Origin: Streptomyces guryensis
Lineage (GTDB): Bacteria; Actinomycetota; Actinomycetes; Streptomycetales; Streptomycetaceae
Assembly (NCBI RefSeq): GCF_021261325.1
Contig: NZ_JAJSBI010000026.1
Span: 1 to 64,000, forward strand
Direction of reading: 5' to 3'
DNA: 64,000 nucleotides
The notes under the pieces are model-generated. The model was not told where the DNA came from. It did no database searches and worked only from the letters and a program-made list of their open reading frames with translations. The position numbers and the translations under genes are program-made. Below, in pieces: positions 25,080 to 32,950 of this stretch. Numbering within the stretch: the first letter of the stretch is position 1; each line of letters opens with the position of its first letter.

Positions 25080-26297
25080 TCAGTCGGCCGGGTTGTCCGC
25101 GTGGGTGAGGGTCTCCCAGGAGACGAAGAGGTCGTCGGTGCCGGCCGGGCGGGTCTGCTCGACCAGCTTGTGAGCGGCCGGGACGGGGGTGCCGAGCCGG
25201 TTCTCCAGGTGGTTGAGGGCGACCTCCAGGTCGGGGCCCATGTTCCCGACGACCCTGCCGCCGCACAGCCACTGCGGAGGCTTCGCCCCCATCTCGTAGC
25301 GGGCGTGGAAGTCCAGGGCCGCCTTCAGCCGGTCCTTGACGTCGCCGTACAGGTCGACGCCCTGGTGCCAGGCGGTCTCGGCGATGTGCGCGGTGGCGGC
25401 CAGGGAGTAGCCGACGTGCTTGAAGTTGCGGCAGGTCTCCTGCGCGATCCCGTCCTCGAACTTCGTCTCCTTGAACCAGTACGTCTCCAGCTTCTGCACG
25501 GTGTTGGCGTCGGAGCCGGCCGGGGTGAGCGGGATCTTGCCGTCCTTGCGCAGATAGAAGTAGTCGGGCACCAGTCCGCGGAAGCGTTTGACGGCCGTGT
25601 CGAAGGTCTTGTGGTCGTCGGTGAAGACGGCGATCCCGATGGCGGCGTCGGTCATCGCGAGGTCCCAGTTGCCGTTGTAGTCGGGCAGATCCCTGGTGAC
25701 CTCGGGAAGGTAGGCGGTGCGCAGCATGGCCGCGAACCGCCGCACACGGTCGGCGGGCCAGCCGGCGCCCGGGGCGTACCGCACGATCTCCGCGGCCCGC
25801 GCCCAGGTCGACCCGGCCCACGAGGACTGCAACTGGGCGTCCTGCGCGGTGTGCCGCTTCAGCTTCGCCGACCAGGCGTCCATGATCTCCCGGGCCTTGA
25901 GGGCGTGCTGGTGCTCGCCGGTGACGCTGTACAGGAGGGCCTGCGTGTAGGCGGCGATGGCGTCCTGCCGCTCCTCCAGACAGCCCTTCGCGCCCTTGCC
26001 GCCCCAGGGGCAGTTGACGATCGCGGTCGGCTGAGCCGCGTACTTGTACGAGCCGTACTTGCTGTCCCGCATGTCGAGGAAGGCCTGCAGCCAGGGCTGC
26101 TTGCCCGCGATGACGTTCTTGCGTACGACGTCCAGCTGGGCCTTGCTGACGAGGACACCGGGGTGGGTGAACGGGGCGCCCGGGGGCAGCGCCCTCGCCA
26201 TGGTGCGGGTGCCCGGATCGGTGCCGCAGGAGGCCACGAGCGCCGTCAGCAGGAGGACGAGGAGAGCTGCCGCCGCACGTCTGGGAACTGTCCTCAC
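25080..26297 (-). CDS. Alginate-lyase-family lipoprotein
   Basis: About 405 residues. A lipoprotein signal is visible: VRTVPRRAAAALL, a hydrophobic core, and lipobox LVASC. The mature part matches the alginate lyase (PL5-like) alpha/alpha-barrel family, with the WAGSTWARAAEI and DLPDYNGNWDLAMTDAAIGI segments. Many actinobacterial members have no proven alginate activity, so polysaccharide lyase is the family call, not a tested function. The GTG at 26297 has GGAGG eight bases upstream; the frame extends through dispersed-repeat DNA but that part is not coding. Confidence 0.88.
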   Translation of the reverse strand: MRTVPRRAAAALLVLLLTALVASCGTDPGTRTMARALPPGAPFTHPGVLVSKAQLDVVRKNVIAGKQPWLQAFLDMRDSKYGSYKYAAQPTAIVNCPWGGKGAKGCLEERQDAIAAYTQALLYSVTGEHQHALKAREIMDAWSAKLKRHTAQDAQLQSSWAGSTWARAAEIVRYAPGAGWPADRVRRFAAMLRTAYLPEVTRDLPDYNGNWDLAMTDAAIGIAVFTDDHKTFDTAVKRFRGLVPDYFYLRKDGKIPLTPAGSDANTVQKLETYWFKETKFEDGIAQETCRNFKHVGYSLAATAHIAETAWHQGVDLYGDVKDRLKAALDFHARYEMGAKPPQWLCGGRVVGNMGPDLEVALNHLENRLGTPVPAAHKLVEQTRPAGTDDLFVSWETLTHADNPAD

Positions 26298-26408
26298 TGG
26301 CACTACCTCCGCGATCGCCTCCGGCCGGTCACGGTCAGCGTCGCCCTTCGGGGAGTCGGCCGCAGGATCTGTTGGGCCGATCGGCCGGTGGGGGGTTGTC
26401 GTGGGCGT

Positions 26409-26478
26409 TGCTCGGGCTGCCGCCCCCAGGCCCCCGCTGCCGGCCTGAGCGGCCTCGTCCTCACACGCCGGACGGGCT
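26409..26478. repeat. Dispersed Streptomyces intergenic repeat, copy C
   Basis: GGCTGCCGCCCCCAGGC, then the core CTGAGCGGCCTCGTCCT and CACACGCCGGACGGGCT. Same orientation as copies A and B, with two substitutions in the core. It sits between the RibD-like gene and the promoter side of the alginate-lyase-like gene. Confidence 0.8.
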
Positions 26479-26530
26479 GAAATGCCGCGACCGGCGCTGA
26501 AAAGGCACGCCCCCCGCCGCGCTGAAACAC

Positions 26531-27658
26531 CTACGCCAAGTGCCGGTTCGGCGCCTTTGCCCGCTCCTCGTACTCCTCCAGCACCACCACCTCGACCCCC
26601 CGCCCAGCCAGCAGTCCGCTCCCGTCCGCCCCCGCCACGAACGTGTCCGGTTCCCGCCATGCCGTGACCACGCGTCGTACCCCCGCGTCGAGGATCAGCC
26701 GCGCGCACGGCTTGGGGCGGGAGGCTCGGTGGGCGCAGGGTTCCAGGCTGCTGTAGACGGTCGCCGACGCCAGCCGGGGGTCGGCCGGGTCCAGTTTGGC
26801 CAGGGCCGCCTCCTCGGCGTGCACGACCGGGTCGTCGCCCTCACGGGAGTGGCCGCGGGCGAGCTCCGTGCCGTCGGCGGCGACGATCACCGCGCCCACG
26901 CTGAAGGCCGTGCGGGAGGGCGGGCACTGCGCCGCGAGGTCGCAGGCGAGGGCCAGCCAGTGGTGGTCGGCGGCGGTGGCGAGCGGGCCGGTGCCGGGAG
27001 CCGTGGGCTCGTAGCGCATGAGGACGACGTCCTCGATCCGGCGGGTTTCCGTCAGGCGCAGTCGGCCGGGCTGGTAGGCGCCGGGGCCGAAGAGACGGGG
27101 GGCGTCCGGGTCACCGACGAAGAGGGGGGCGAGAACGAGCTGGAGTTCGTCGGCAAGACCCTCCTGGAGAAGCTGCGTGTGGATCGTGCCGCCGCCCTCG
27201 ACCATCAGACGCCGTACTCCGCGTACGTCGTGCAGGTGCTCCAGGACGCGGCGCCAGTCGAGGTCGGGGCCGAGCGGGACGAGGTCGGCGGCGAGGCCGG
27301 CCACGCGGGCCTGCTCGGCTCCCTTGTCGGTCGTGTAGACGATCTTCTCGCCGCCCGTGTGCCAGAACTTCGCGTCCGGGTCCAGGTCGCCGGAGCCGCT
27401 GACGGTGACCTTGAGGGGGTACTCCGGCTCTCCGGCGGCGACGCGGGCGGCGCGGCGGGCGGGCGAGTTCACGAGCAGGCGCGGGTTGTCGGCGCGGATC
27501 GTGCCGGCGCCGACGAGGATCGCGTCGACGGAGGCACGGACCTCGTCCACCCTGTCGAAGTCCGCCGGGCTGGAGAGCAGGAGGCGCTCGGGGCCGGTGT
27601 CGTCGAGGTAGCCGTCGAGGGAGACGGCGGCGGACAGCAGGACGTACGGGTACGGCAT
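26531..27658 (-). CDS. RibD-like reductase-deaminase with swapped domain order
   Basis: 375 residues. The N-terminal half is a RibD_C/DHFR-like pyrimidine reductase (AAVSLDGYLDD, DAILVGAGTIRADNPRL, LMVEGGGTIHTQLL). The C-terminal half is a zinc cytidine-deaminase-type domain (HAEE, then LEPCAH...PKPC). Canonical RibD has deaminase first and reductase second; here the order is reversed, yet both active-site sets look intact. The two activities convert the GTP cyclohydrolase II product towards riboflavin. Its neighbours are a MarR regulator (divergent, operator between) and a GTP cyclohydrolase II, which supports a dedicated pyrimidine/flavin-type pathway. A stand-alone deaminase-reductase for another metabolite is also possible. 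Confidence 0.88.
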   Translation of the reverse strand: MPYPYVLLSAAVSLDGYLDDTGPERLLLSSPADFDRVDEVRASVDAILVGAGTIRADNPRLLVNSPARRAARVAAGEPEYPLKVTVSGSGDLDPDAKFWHTGGEKIVYTTDKGAEQARVAGLAADLVPLGPDLDWRRVLEHLHDVRGVRRLMVEGGGTIHTQLLQEGLADELQLVLAPLFVGDPDAPRLFGPGAYQPGRLRLTETRRIEDVVLMRYEPTAPGTGPLATAADHHWLALACDLAAQCPPSRTAFSVGAVIVAADGTELARGHSREGDDPVVHAEEAALAKLDPADPRLASATVYSSLEPCAHRASRPKPCARLILDAGVRRVVTAWREPDTFVAGADGSGLLAGRGVEVVVLEEYEERAKAPNRHLA

Positions 27659-27722
27659 CGGACGCGCTCACTCTCGGCGGCGGAGCTGGGACGACGGGCT
27701 GCGAACTGGACGCTTGGTTAAA

Positions 27723-27735
27723 GTTTGAAACAAAC
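27723..27735. promoter_or_regulatory. MarR operator 1 (GTTTG-AAA-CAAAC)
   Basis: A perfect inverted repeat, GTTTG and CAAAC around AAA, 14 bases before the MarR ATG and 65 bases before the divergent RibD-like gene. It shares the TTTGAA word with two more inverted repeats in front of ribA, so all three probably bind the same regulator. Confidence 0.65.
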
Positions 27736-27748
27736 CTACACTGGTCGC

Positions 27749-28264
27749 ATGACGACTCGCTGGCTCTCGGAGAAGGAGCAGCGCGCCTGGCGCGCGTACA
27801 TCGCGGCGACGCACCTCCTGGAGGACGCGATCGACCGGCAGCTCCAGCAGGACGCCGGCATGCCGCATCTGTACTACTCCATCCTGGCCAACCTCTCCGA
27901 GGCACCGGAGGGCAGGCTGCGCATGACCGATCTCGCCGAGCGGGCGAAGATCACGCGCAGCCGGCTGACGTATGCCGTGACCCGGCTGGAGAAGGACGGT
28001 CTGATCCGGCGCGAGGACTGCCAGTGGGACAAGCGCAGCAGCTTCGCCATGCTGACCGACGAGGGGATGGCCGTGCTGGAGCGGACGGCGCCGGGGCATG
28101 TGGAGACCGTGCGTTCACTGCTCTTCGACCAGCTGACCCCGGAGCAGGTGGAGCAGCTGGAGGAGATCTTCTCGGGACTCGCGCAGACCCTGGAGCGGGA
28201 CGAGGAGCGCCCCACCCCGGAGGACGTCCCCTGGCGCCGCCGCTCCTCCGGGCCGTGCTCCTGA
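27749..28264 (+). CDS. MarR-family regulator of the rib-like module
   Basis: About 171 residues with the standard MarR fold: LRMTDLAERAKITRSRLTYA is the helix-turn-helix, and IRREDCQWDKRSSFAMLTDE the wing, including the conserved D-x-R/K-S pattern. I chose the ATG of MTTRWLSEKEQ; the 5' end is very close to the operator and lacks a Shine-Dalgarno, so a leaderless transcript is likely. It sits between the RibD-like gene (divergent) and ribA (135 bases downstream), with matching inverted repeats in both gaps, so it probably controls all three, including itself. Confidence 0.92.
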   Translation: MTTRWLSEKEQRAWRAYIAATHLLEDAIDRQLQQDAGMPHLYYSILANLSEAPEGRLRMTDLAERAKITRSRLTYAVTRLEKDGLIRREDCQWDKRSSFAMLTDEGMAVLERTAPGHVETVRSLLFDQLTPEQVEQLEEIFSGLAQTLERDEERPTPEDVPWRRRSSGPCS

Positions 28265-28312
28265 GGGGGCCGCGCCGCGGCCCGGAAACCTGAAGTATCC
28301 CGAAAAGCCGTT

Positions 28313-28328
28313 GCTTCAAATTTAAAGC
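28313..28328. promoter_or_regulatory. MarR operator 2
   Basis: GCTTCAAATTTAAAGC, complementary at seven of eight arm positions. It lies 70-86 bases before ribA, in a locally A/T-rich stretch. It shares CTTCAAA with operator 3 and its complement TTTGAA with operator 1. Confidence 0.6.
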
Positions 28329-28355
28329 ATGGGGTAGGGTTCCCGACCATGGACC

Positions 28356-28373
28356 TGCTTCAAAACTGAAGCA
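28356..28373. promoter_or_regulatory. MarR operator 3
   Basis: A perfect 7-base inverted repeat, TGCTTCA and TGAAGCA around AAAC, centred 44 bases from operator 2 and 26 bases before the ribA ATG. Two sites about four helical turns apart suggest cooperative repression of ribA. Confidence 0.65.
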
Positions 28374-28398
28374 GATATGGACGACCCCGGAGACCCGC

Positions 28399-29031
28399 AT
28401 GCCCGACTTCCCCGCCGCCACCCCGCGCTCCCGCGTCCGGGTCCCGCTGCGCTTCCAGGACGGCTACAGCGTCGACGCCGAACTGGTCACCTTCCACGGC
28501 CTGACCGACGGCCAGGAGCACGTCGCCGTCGTCCTGGGCGACCCGGCCCCCGGCACGACGCCCCTGGTCCGCCTGCATTCCGAGTGCCTGACCGGCGACG
28601 TCTTCGGCTCGGCCCGCTGCGACTGCGGACCCCAGCTGCGGGAGGCGGTCGAGCGGATCGCGGACCGCGGCGGCGTGCTGCTCTACCTCCGTCAGGAGGG
28701 CCGCGGCATCGGCCTCTACAACAAGCTGGACGCGTACGCCCTCCAGGACCAGGGCCTCGACACGTACGAGGCGAACGCGGCCCTGGGCCTGCCCGAGGAC
28801 GACCGCGACTACACGGCGGCCGCGCAGATGCTGGGGGCGCTGGGCATCGACAGCCTGGACCTGCTCTCCAACAACCCCGACAAGGCCGGTCAGCTCCGTG
28901 ACCTGGGCATCGACGTCCACGACCGCGTCCCGACGGGGGTCTTCACCACCGCCCACAACGTCCGCTACCTGCGCGCGAAGGTCCTCCAGACCCAGCACAC
29001 GCTGCCGCTGGCGGAGCTCAGCGCCGGCTGA
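28399..29031 (+). CDS. ribA: GTP cyclohydrolase II
   Basis: 210 residues, a stand-alone RibA without the DHBP synthase domain often fused to it. The zinc site is complete: C-x10-C-x-C in HSECLTGDVFGSARCDCG. The catalytic RQEGRGIGLYNKL loop is present. It opens GTP to release formate and pyrophosphate, the first step of riboflavin synthesis and of several pyrimidine-derived metabolites. GGAG lies six bases before the ATG. Two MarR-type operators precede it, unlike the FMN-riboswitch or constitutive control of core rib operons. It may be a paralogue serving a special pathway. Confidence 0.93.
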   Translation: MPDFPAATPRSRVRVPLRFQDGYSVDAELVTFHGLTDGQEHVAVVLGDPAPGTTPLVRLHSECLTGDVFGSARCDCGPQLREAVERIADRGGVLLYLRQEGRGIGLYNKLDAYALQDQGLDTYEANAALGLPEDDRDYTAAAQMLGALGIDSLDLLSNNPDKAGQLRDLGIDVHDRVPTGVFTTAHNVRYLRAKVLQTQHTLPLAELSAG

Positions 29032-29058
29032 CCCGAGGGTTGCCCGGGCCGGCGGCGC

Positions 29059-30247
29059 TCACCACACGCACGGCAGCAGTACGTCGATCACCGCCGGCCC
29101 GCCGGCCGGGCTGGACAGCTCCACCGTCCCGTCCAGCGCGGCGACCCGCCGCCGCATGCCGAGCAGTCCCGAGCCGCTCGTCTCGTCGGCGCCGCCGGGT
29201 CCCTCGTCGGTCACCCGCACCCGCAGCCCGCGCCTGAGCCGCTCCAGCCGGACCGAGGCCCGCGGTGAGTCGCTGTACTTGGCGGCGTTGGTCAGTGCCT
29301 CCGCCACCACGAAGTACGCGGCTGCCTCGACCGCGGCGGGTGCCCGCAGCCCGTCGTCCTCCAACCGGTCCACCTCGACGGTCACCTGCAGCCCTCCCCC
29401 ACTCTCGGCTTCCCTTGAGCGGGGGGACCCCCAGCTCGCGGCCAGCGCCCGTACGGCGCCGGCCAGGCCGCGGTCGGTGAGGATCGGCGGGTGGATGCCG
29501 CGGACCACGTTGCGCAGATCGGCCAGCGCCTGCTCGGCCTGCGCCTGCGCTTCGTCCAGCAGCCTGCGGGCGGACTCCGGGTCCCGGTCGTAGGCGCGCC
29601 TGGCGAGCCCGATCCGCAGGGACAGGGCGACCAGGTCGGCCTGCGCGCCGTCGTGCAGATCGCGTTCGATACGGCGCAGTTCGGCGCCGTGGGCGGCGAT
29701 CGCGTCGGCGCGTGTGGCCGCCAACTCATCGACCCGTGCGGCCAGTTGAGCCTTCGGGGGCGGCTTGAGCAGGGCGGTCGACCAGTTCGCCTCCAGGTCC
29801 GCGAGGCGCACGATCAGCGGCAGGACGAGGGGAGTGCGCCGCAGCAGTCCGCTCCACACCCCGTCGACGACCAGGCCGACCGGCCACAGCGGCAGCGCGA
29901 GGACGAGCAGGGCGCCGTAGAAGTGGTCGGCGGCCATCCAGCGCAGGTCGGCGAAGGTGCCGGGGTCACGCAGGGCCGTACGGATCCGTTCGCGGAGCGT
30001 CCCGGTGAGGGGCCGGTACGCCTCGGGGATCCGCTGCCCCGTCCATCCGGCCGTCATGCTCCGCTTGGCGCCCGCGATCCGCCGGATGATCAGCACCGTC
30101 TCGGGCAGCATCCACGCCGACCACCGCCAGCGTGGCGATCACGGTGATGATCAGCACCGTGATGAAGAGCCACAGGCAGAACGCCGTCGCCGCGGCCAGA
30201 ACGAGATGGACCGTGGCCCGCCACGCCTGCCGCACCGTTTTCCCCAT
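29059..30247 (-). pseudogene. Orphan sensor histidine kinase, frameshifted
   Basis: Two overlapping frames make one kinase. The first (ATG at 30247) reads MGKTVRQAWRATVHLV and then two membrane-type hydrophobic runs up to ...TLAVVGVDAA. The second takes over near 30111 with WMLPETVLIIRRIAGAKR, a second membrane region, the HisKA_3 box ERDLHDGAQADLVALSLR, the N-box AEALTNAAKYS and the G-box SGSGLLGMRRRV. The join needs one extra base in the codons around GGCGTGGATG. No response-regulator gene adjoins it. Either the gene is inactivated, the base is a sequencing error, or the second frame is used alone from the ATG at 30111. Confidence 0.75.
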
Positions 30248-30671
30248 GCCGCCACGCCAAGCGACCCGCCCTCCGCGGCGCGGTGTAGCGGGCTGCACCT
30301 TCTGCGCCGGTCAGCCGCGGGGAAGGCGACTCCGTCGCCGTCCTCGGGTGGGGCCCTTCCAGGCCTGCCGACGGCAGGGCATGGATACCGGGTCCGGTAC
30401 GGCGGCGCCCCGAACTGTGGCGTGACCACGCCGCGAGGGCGCCACCGCGCACCCGCTCATTGACGCGCGACAGCGCACAGGTGTCACAGGCCGGGCCGCC
30501 CGGTGAGCGCGAGCCGCGCAGGAGCCGCGGACAGCGCCGCCCGCACGCCGCCCACCTCGCCAGGCTCCGGGAGTGCCGCCGTCGCCCACCGAGCCTGCGG
30601 GCAGTCGTGCCGCTTGGGGCCGCACGGGCGGGCGCAGGCGGCTCCCCGCAACGTCGGGCCGCGCTCGTACC
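30248..30671. other. 424-base gap without recognisable gene
   Basis: Very GC-rich, with several open frames of low-complexity Arg/Pro/Gly composition and no ribosome-binding site. No hairpin, tRNA or repeat was recognised. It could be decayed coding sequence, for example of a lost response regulator, but no residual motif was identified. Confidence 0.4.
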
Positions 30672-31223
30672 TCAGGCGGGCCCGGCCGCCCGGGCCGCCA
30701 ACAGCCGCAGCACCTCGGTGACTTGGCGGCGCACCTCCGGATCGGCGACAGCCCCGTCCGCACCGACCGCCTGCCGCCCCACCGTGATCCTCACGCAGGC
30801 CGGCTCCACGATGTCGGCGCCGGTGTAGCCGAGCACCGTCCGCAGCGTGGCCTCCGCACCCTGCCCGCGCCCCGGAGCGGCCGCGTTCACCCAGGCCACC
30901 GGCTTGTCGCAGATCTCGGTGCCGCCGACCGTCCAGTCGAGCAGGTTCTTGAACGCCCCCGGCAGGGTCCCCGCGTACTCCGGCGTGCAGACCAGCACCC
31001 CGGCCGCCCCCTCGATCGCCGCCCGCAGCGCGGCCACCGCCTCCGGCAACGGCTCCGCGTCGTCATCGGGGTTGAAGTGCGGAAGGCCCGCCAGACCGTC
31101 GTACAGCACGGTCTCCAGCGCCACCGACGGCGCCACGGCCCGCGCGGTGCGCAGCACGGCCTCGTTGGTGGAGCCGACCCGCAAACTCCCGGACAGCAGA
31201 AGGATCACCGGCAACGTGGTCAT
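30672..31223 (-). CDS. NAD(P)H-dependent FMN reductase
   Basis: 183 residues with a flavodoxin-like fold. The FMN-phosphate loop is LSGSLRVGSTN and the isoalloxazine-binding segment TPEYAGTLPGAFKNLLDW, as in SsuE/ChrR/azoreductase-type proteins. It would supply reduced flavin or reduce quinones or chromate. It stands 1.6 kb from the GTP cyclohydrolase II gene, so a link with a flavin-type pathway is possible but not shown. ATG start. Divergent from the NrdJ-like gene. Confidence 0.9.
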   Translation of the reverse strand: MTTLPVILLLSGSLRVGSTNEAVLRTARAVAPSVALETVLYDGLAGLPHFNPDDDAEPLPEAVAALRAAIEGAAGVLVCTPEYAGTLPGAFKNLLDWTVGGTEICDKPVAWVNAAAPGRGQGAEATLRTVLGYTGADIVEPACVRITVGRQAVGADGAVADPEVRRQVTEVLRLLAARAAGPA

Positions 31224-31303
31224 CGGCCCAACTTACTGCGGACCGGCCCCTCTTCCGGCGCGCCACCACTGGCTCCCCGCCCTCGCACCCTTATCTTCAA
31301 CCC

Positions 31304-31346
31304 CAACATGTTGTGGCCGACGGCGAGTTGAAACCCACAGATTGTG
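31304..31346. promoter_or_regulatory. Palindromes in the FMN reductase/NrdJ-like divergent gap
   Basis: CAACATGTTG is a perfect 10-base palindrome at 31304-31313, and CACA-GAT-TGTG follows at 31336-31346. Both lie in a 198-base divergent gap of lowered GC content, so they are candidate operators. The second only loosely resembles an NrdR box. Confidence 0.3.
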
Positions 31347-31421
31347 TACAAGGGTGCGCCCTGCCGGAATTGGACCACGAATGTCCGGGAAGCCGCAGAT
31401 CGACGACGAGTGAGGGCGTTC

Positions 31422-31973
31422 ATGACTGAGCGATTCGGGGACGGCACGACACGGACGGCCGACGAGACGCGGGCGGCGGCCCGGCCTGCCGTACCGCGCC
31501 CCGCGAGGCGGATGCGGTCGACGACCCGGTCGTTCAGCGTCGGCGAGGGCAAGGGATACCTCACCGTCGCGCACACCCCTGACGGCCGCGTCGCCGAGGT
31601 GATGGTCCGCATGGCCAAGCAGGGCTCCACCCTCGCGGGCATGATGGACGCCTTCTCCTCGACCGTCACCCGGGGCCTCCAGCACGGCGTCCCGCTCGAC
31701 ATCCTCGTGGCGGACTACGTCGGAACCCGCTTCGAACCCTCCGGTCTCACCAACGACCCGGACATCAGGCAGGCCGGCTCCGTCATGGACTACGTCGGCC
31801 GCCGCCTCGCCCTGGACCACCTGCCCTATGAGATCCGGGCCGGCCTCGGCGTCCTCACCGCCGAGGAACGCGCGGCGAAACAGACCCTCGACGGGGTCGG
31901 CGAGGCCGTATGGACCGATCTCGTGGGCCTGTCCATGTCCGCACCGGTCGTCGGGCGACCGCGCCGCGGCTGA
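31422..31973 (+). CDS. Stand-alone NrdJ C-terminal-like (TSCPD-type) protein
   Basis: About 183 residues. From residue ~35 it closely resembles the last part of class II (B12-dependent) ribonucleotide reductase: TRSFSVGEGKGYLTV, KQGSTLAGMMDAFSS, GLQHGVPLDILV, RFEPSGLTNDPDIR, MDYVGRRLALDHLPYE and LGVLTAEERA. The catalytic barrel, B12 site and terminal Cys-x-x-Cys found in full NrdJ are absent. It may be a regulatory or decoy subunit, or an independently used domain. GAGGG lies five bases before the ATG. No nrd gene adjoins it. Confidence 0.82.
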   Translation: MTERFGDGTTRTADETRAAARPAVPRPARRMRSTTRSFSVGEGKGYLTVAHTPDGRVAEVMVRMAKQGSTLAGMMDAFSSTVTRGLQHGVPLDILVADYVGTRFEPSGLTNDPDIRQAGSVMDYVGRRLALDHLPYEIRAGLGVLTAEERAAKQTLDGVGEAVWTDLVGLSMSAPVVGRPRRG

Positions 31974-32042
31974 GGGTCGTACGAAAAAACGACACGGCGC
32001 GCGAACAACCCCAAGATCCCAAATGACTACTATCTGTGCATA

Positions 32043-32055
32043 TATTGTCACAATA
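32043..32055. promoter_or_regulatory. Palindrome TATTGT-C-ACAATA upstream of small secreted gene
   Basis: A perfect 6-1-6 inverted repeat in the A/T-rich promoter region. It is nested in wider arms GACTAC (32025) and GTAGTC (32056). It lies about 45 bases before the start codon, so a repressor or activator site is plausible. Confidence 0.5.
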
Positions 32056-32100
32056 CGTAGTCAGCCAGGGCGTCGCGCCCGGGTAAGAAAGGGTCTAACC

Positions 32101-32358
32101 ATGCGTAAGTTCCAGCGCGTTGCCGTCGTAGCCGCAGCGATCGCGGGCCTGTCCGCCTTCGGCGCCGGCGTCAGCTTCGCCCACGACCACGGCCACGACG
32201 ACGAGGGCGTGACCGCGGTGGCCAACTCGCAGTCCAACGCCGTGGCCTACGACGACGACAGCCGCAGCGGGCGCCACGGCAGCCCGGACGCGGCTCCCGC
32301 CTTCACGACAGGGAGCGACTTCAACCTCGGGAACGTCACTCCGCCGGCGGCCAAGTAA
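32101..32358 (+). CDS. Small secreted His/Asp-rich protein
   Basis: 85 residues. A Sec signal peptide (MRKFQRVAVVAAAIAGLSAF) is followed by a cut near VSFA-HDH. The mature N-terminus HDHGHDDEG is a potential metal-binding cluster; the remainder is Asn/Ser/Asp rich and likely unstructured. No family was recognised. AAAGGG precedes the ATG. The A/T-rich promoter with palindromes suggests regulated expression. It shares a strong bidirectional terminator with the convergent secreted protein gene. Confidence 0.8.
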   Translation: MRKFQRVAVVAAAIAGLSAFGAGVSFAHDHGHDDEGVTAVANSQSNAVAYDDDSRSGRHGSPDAAPAFTTGSDFNLGNVTPPAAK

Positions 32359-32365
32359 CCAAGCC

Positions 32366-32407
32366 CCGCCCAGCAGGCCACGGTGATGGCCACGGCCTGC
32401 TGGGCGG
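32366..32407. terminator. Bidirectional terminator
   Basis: Perfect 14-base arms, CCGCCCAGCAGGCC and GGCCTGCTGGGCGG, with a 14-base loop, between two convergent small secreted-protein genes. A third copy of GCCCAGCAGGCC follows at 32411-32422. Confidence 0.85.
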
Positions 32408-32452
32408 ACCGCCCAGCAGGCCGCTCATCCGGCGGCAGCAGCCGCCTTCGAC

Positions 32453-32719
32453 CTACTTGCCGACGCCGTTGTTGCAGCCCATGTCCGAACCCATGGGGGT
32501 GCTCTGTCCACCCGGGTTGCCCTCGCCGTTGAGCGCGTTGCCCAACAGCCCGTCGATGAGCCCGACCTGACCGAGGACGGTGATGTTCAGGTCGTGCGAC
32601 CTGCAGGTGGTGCTCTGCTGGACACCGGTGCCACCGTCGGCGTGTGCGCCGCCGGCACTCAGAAGCCCGACACTCCCGAGGGCGGCGACCAGGACGGCAG
32701 CCTTGCGAAGCTTGTGCAT
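32453..32719 (-). CDS. Small secreted protein with two cysteines
   Basis: 88 residues. A signal peptide (MHKLRKAAVLVAALGSVGLL, cut near GGAHA-DGG) and a short mature chain, STTCRSHDLNITVLGQVG...NALNGEGNPGG...MGCNNGVGK. The two cysteines could form one disulphide. It resembles small exported proteins of unknown role common in Streptomyces. I do not assign it to the chaplins or rodlins because their repeats are missing. The ATG has GGAG six bases upstream; the open frame extends further but without a start signal. Confidence 0.82.
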   Translation of the reverse strand: MHKLRKAAVLVAALGSVGLLSAGGAHADGGTGVQQSTTCRSHDLNITVLGQVGLIDGLLGNALNGEGNPGGQSTPMGSDMGCNNGVGK

Positions 32720-32914
32720 GTCATCTCCGTGGAGCGAAGTGGATGCGACCTGTGACAGATCAACTCCTTGCTGCAACGGGAGATTAGTGCGAAATACCCC
32801 AAAACGGACGGCAGCGCGCCAGGTTTCCTGATCTCGCACGCGATCTCACACCGAAAACACCGCGGTGCCCGACCCGAACTGGGCGCCGGACGGGGCGACA
32901 GAGGCAGGGACGAT

Positions 32915-32950
32915 CCCGGCGCCTACCGCGACCTGGCGGTAGGCGCCGGG
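32915..32950 (-). terminator. Terminator overlapping the MFS stop
   Basis: Perfect 15-base arms, CCCGGCGCCTACCGC and its complement, with a 6-base loop. The stop codon of the GH15-coupled MFS gene is inside the stem. It marks the end of the GH15-MFS operon. Confidence 0.8.

Noticed and set aside
26298..26708. N-terminal extension of the alginate-lyase-like protein
   Set aside because: It runs through repeat copy C, and a perfect lipoprotein signal with GGAGG begins at 26297.
30248..30671. Response-regulator remnant upstream of the broken kinase
   Set aside because: No phospho-acceptor Asp region or LuxR helix-turn-helix could be found in any frame.
31336..31346. NrdR box ahead of the NrdJ-like gene
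   Set aside because: CACAGATTGTG lacks the A/T-rich core of known NrdR boxes and no second box at the typical spacing was found; kept only as a general palindrome.
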